Positions 4,741 to 5,228 of a stretch of 5,228 nucleotides of DNA are shown in pieces. The stretch covers positions 1 through 5,228 of the forward strand of contig USCF01000090.1 of NCBI GenBank assembly GCA_900553115.1, in the 5' to 3' direction. Both the position numbers and the translations under genes were made by a program. Positions within the stretch are counted from its first letter, which is position 1, and each line of letters starts with the position of its first letter. The stretch is from an uncultured Alphaproteobacteria bacterium (lineage in GTDB: Bacteria; Pseudomonadota; Alphaproteobacteria; RF32; CAG-239). Below the pieces are notes generated by a model. The model made no database searches. It saw only the letters and a program-made list of their open reading frames with translations, and had not been told where the DNA came from.

Positions 4741-5146
4741 TGTCAGCTCCCTCTGGAAAGCATAAGCGGTCTGTAAAGGCTTGCTGTTGTTTAACTATGC
4801 CGGATAAGGTGTTGTTGGGGATTTGAGCGAGGGGCGCAGAGGAAACGTCTTCAAAGCAGGCGCGGTATGGGTTGTTTGGACGCAAACCCTCGCCGTAGAT
4901 GTGATTTATAAGAAGCTCAAAGAAATCGCCGAAGCCGAACTCCTCAGCCTTATCATACAGCTCATCACACAAAGCACGGCGGGCTTCCGACCGGTTGCAC
5001 GGCACACAACGCACGATTTTGCCGTTGTCGTCTTCAATCTCTTCATACGGATTGTCGTCCAGCCACTTTGAAATATTGTTTTCTATATGGTCTTCTACTT
5101 CTTGGCACAAAGTTTCAAAAACCTTGTTTTTGTTTAATGTTTGCAT
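4733..5146 (-). CDS. Unknown 137-residue protein, first gene of right-hand unit
   Basis: I do not recognise this protein. It opens with a helical region (KVFETLCQEVEDHIENNISKWLDD), followed by an acidic turn (YEEIEDDNG), a CVPC pair, and a second helical block (SEARRALCDELYDKAEEFGFGDFFELLINHIYGEG). The last 40 residues are probably loosely folded (NNTLSGIVKQQQAF...). One CxxC pair plus scattered single Cys does not make a complete zinc site. I chose ATG 5146 because AAAGG (5159-5155) lies eight bases upstream; the in-frame GTG at 5155 would overlap that site. It is the first gene after the operator-like leader, so it may be expressed earliest in this unit. The plus-strand frames over it are shadows. 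Confidence 0.78.
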   Translation of the reverse strand: MQTLNKNKVFETLCQEVEDHIENNISKWLDDNPYEEIEDDNGKIVRCVPCNRSEARRALCDELYDKAEEFGFGDFFELLINHIYGEGLRPNNPYRACFEDVSSAPLAQIPNNTLSGIVKQQQAFTDRLCFPEGADND

Positions 5147-5154
5147 TTTCGCCA

Positions 5155-5159
5155 CCTTT
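5155..5159 (-). promoter_or_regulatory. Ribosome binding site deciding the 5146 start
   Basis: AAAGG on the minus strand sits eight bases before ATG 5146 and directly abuts the alternative GTG at 5155, which is too close to be used. It is part of a 12-base leader sequence (ACAACAGAAAGG) that also precedes the start at 2706. Confidence 0.65.
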
Positions 5160-5182
5160 CTGTTGTGTTATCTTAAAACATT

Positions 5183-5219
5183 TTATGTTTTTCATAACTT
5201 ATTATTATGATAATCATAA
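5183..5219. promoter_or_regulatory. Two tandem operator-like dyads in an AT-rich leader
   Basis: TTATG-N5-CATAA occurs twice, at 5183-5197 and 5205-5219, with starts 22 bases apart, about two helical turns. The second copy extends to a 7-bp arm on each side of one centre base (TTATGAT-A-ATCATAA). The sites lie 37-73 bases before the first start codon of the right-hand unit, where a promoter would be expected. Minus-strand TAAGAT (roughly 5177-5172) with TTATGA 17 bases upstream is a weak promoter candidate that would overlap the proximal dyad. A dimeric helix-turn-helix repressor is the natural reader; no such gene is in the window, and it may lie beyond the right edge. Confidence 0.55.
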
Positions 5220-5228
5220 CTAAATGTC

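Noticed and set aside
4995..5210. Plus-strand frame of 71 codons at the right end as a divergent gene
   Set aside because: It runs antisense through the start of the 137-residue gene and its leader, has no good ribosome site, and its Ser/Phe/Leu-rich translation looks like shadow sequence.

Overview
The window looks like part of the early (recombination and DNA-metabolism) region of a bacteriophage or prophage. All supported genes lie on the minus strand and read right to left. They are small and tightly packed: most junctions overlap by 1-8 bases or are separated by fewer than 15. No tRNA, rRNA, CRISPR array, integrase, transposase or structural phage gene is visible. The host is probably an alphaproteobacterium, because one gene encodes a GapR/DUF2312 protein, a family concentrated in Alphaproteobacteria and their phages. 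Base composition is moderate to AT-rich. The host assignment is inference.

Right-hand unit (about 5228 to 2853). An AT-rich leader carries two equally spaced TTATG-N5-CATAA dyads that look like paired repressor operators. Then come a 137-residue unknown protein, a 47-residue membrane-anchored peptide, a 246-residue protein that I read as a possible single-strand annealing or recombination partner, and a 329-residue Cas4/RecB-like PD-(D/E)XK nuclease with iron-sulfur-type cysteines. An annealing protein next to an exonuclease is the usual form of a phage recombination pair.

Middle gap (2707-2852). No gene is seen. It holds a 44-base interrupted palindrome, resembling a dispersed chromosomal palindromic repeat, and a smaller perfect 6-bp dyad. 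Its leader shares 12 bases with the leader of the right-hand unit, so transcription may restart here.

Left-hand unit (2706 to 1). In order of transcription: a 102-residue unknown; a GapR-like nucleoid protein with a disordered N-terminal extension; a DUF2786 protein; three small unknowns of 67, 69 and 80 residues; a 92-residue zinc-ribbon protein; a 59-residue protein overlapping both neighbours; and an 89-residue frame at the window edge. The last appears to change frame near its end, since a second frame there encodes a regular Ala/Thr-Glu repeat and runs off the window.

I can read one plausible functional module, the recombination pair with a phage GapR downstream, and several small unknown genes. 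I do not see a complete undescribed defence or mobile system. All family calls come from reading the translations, without database searches.
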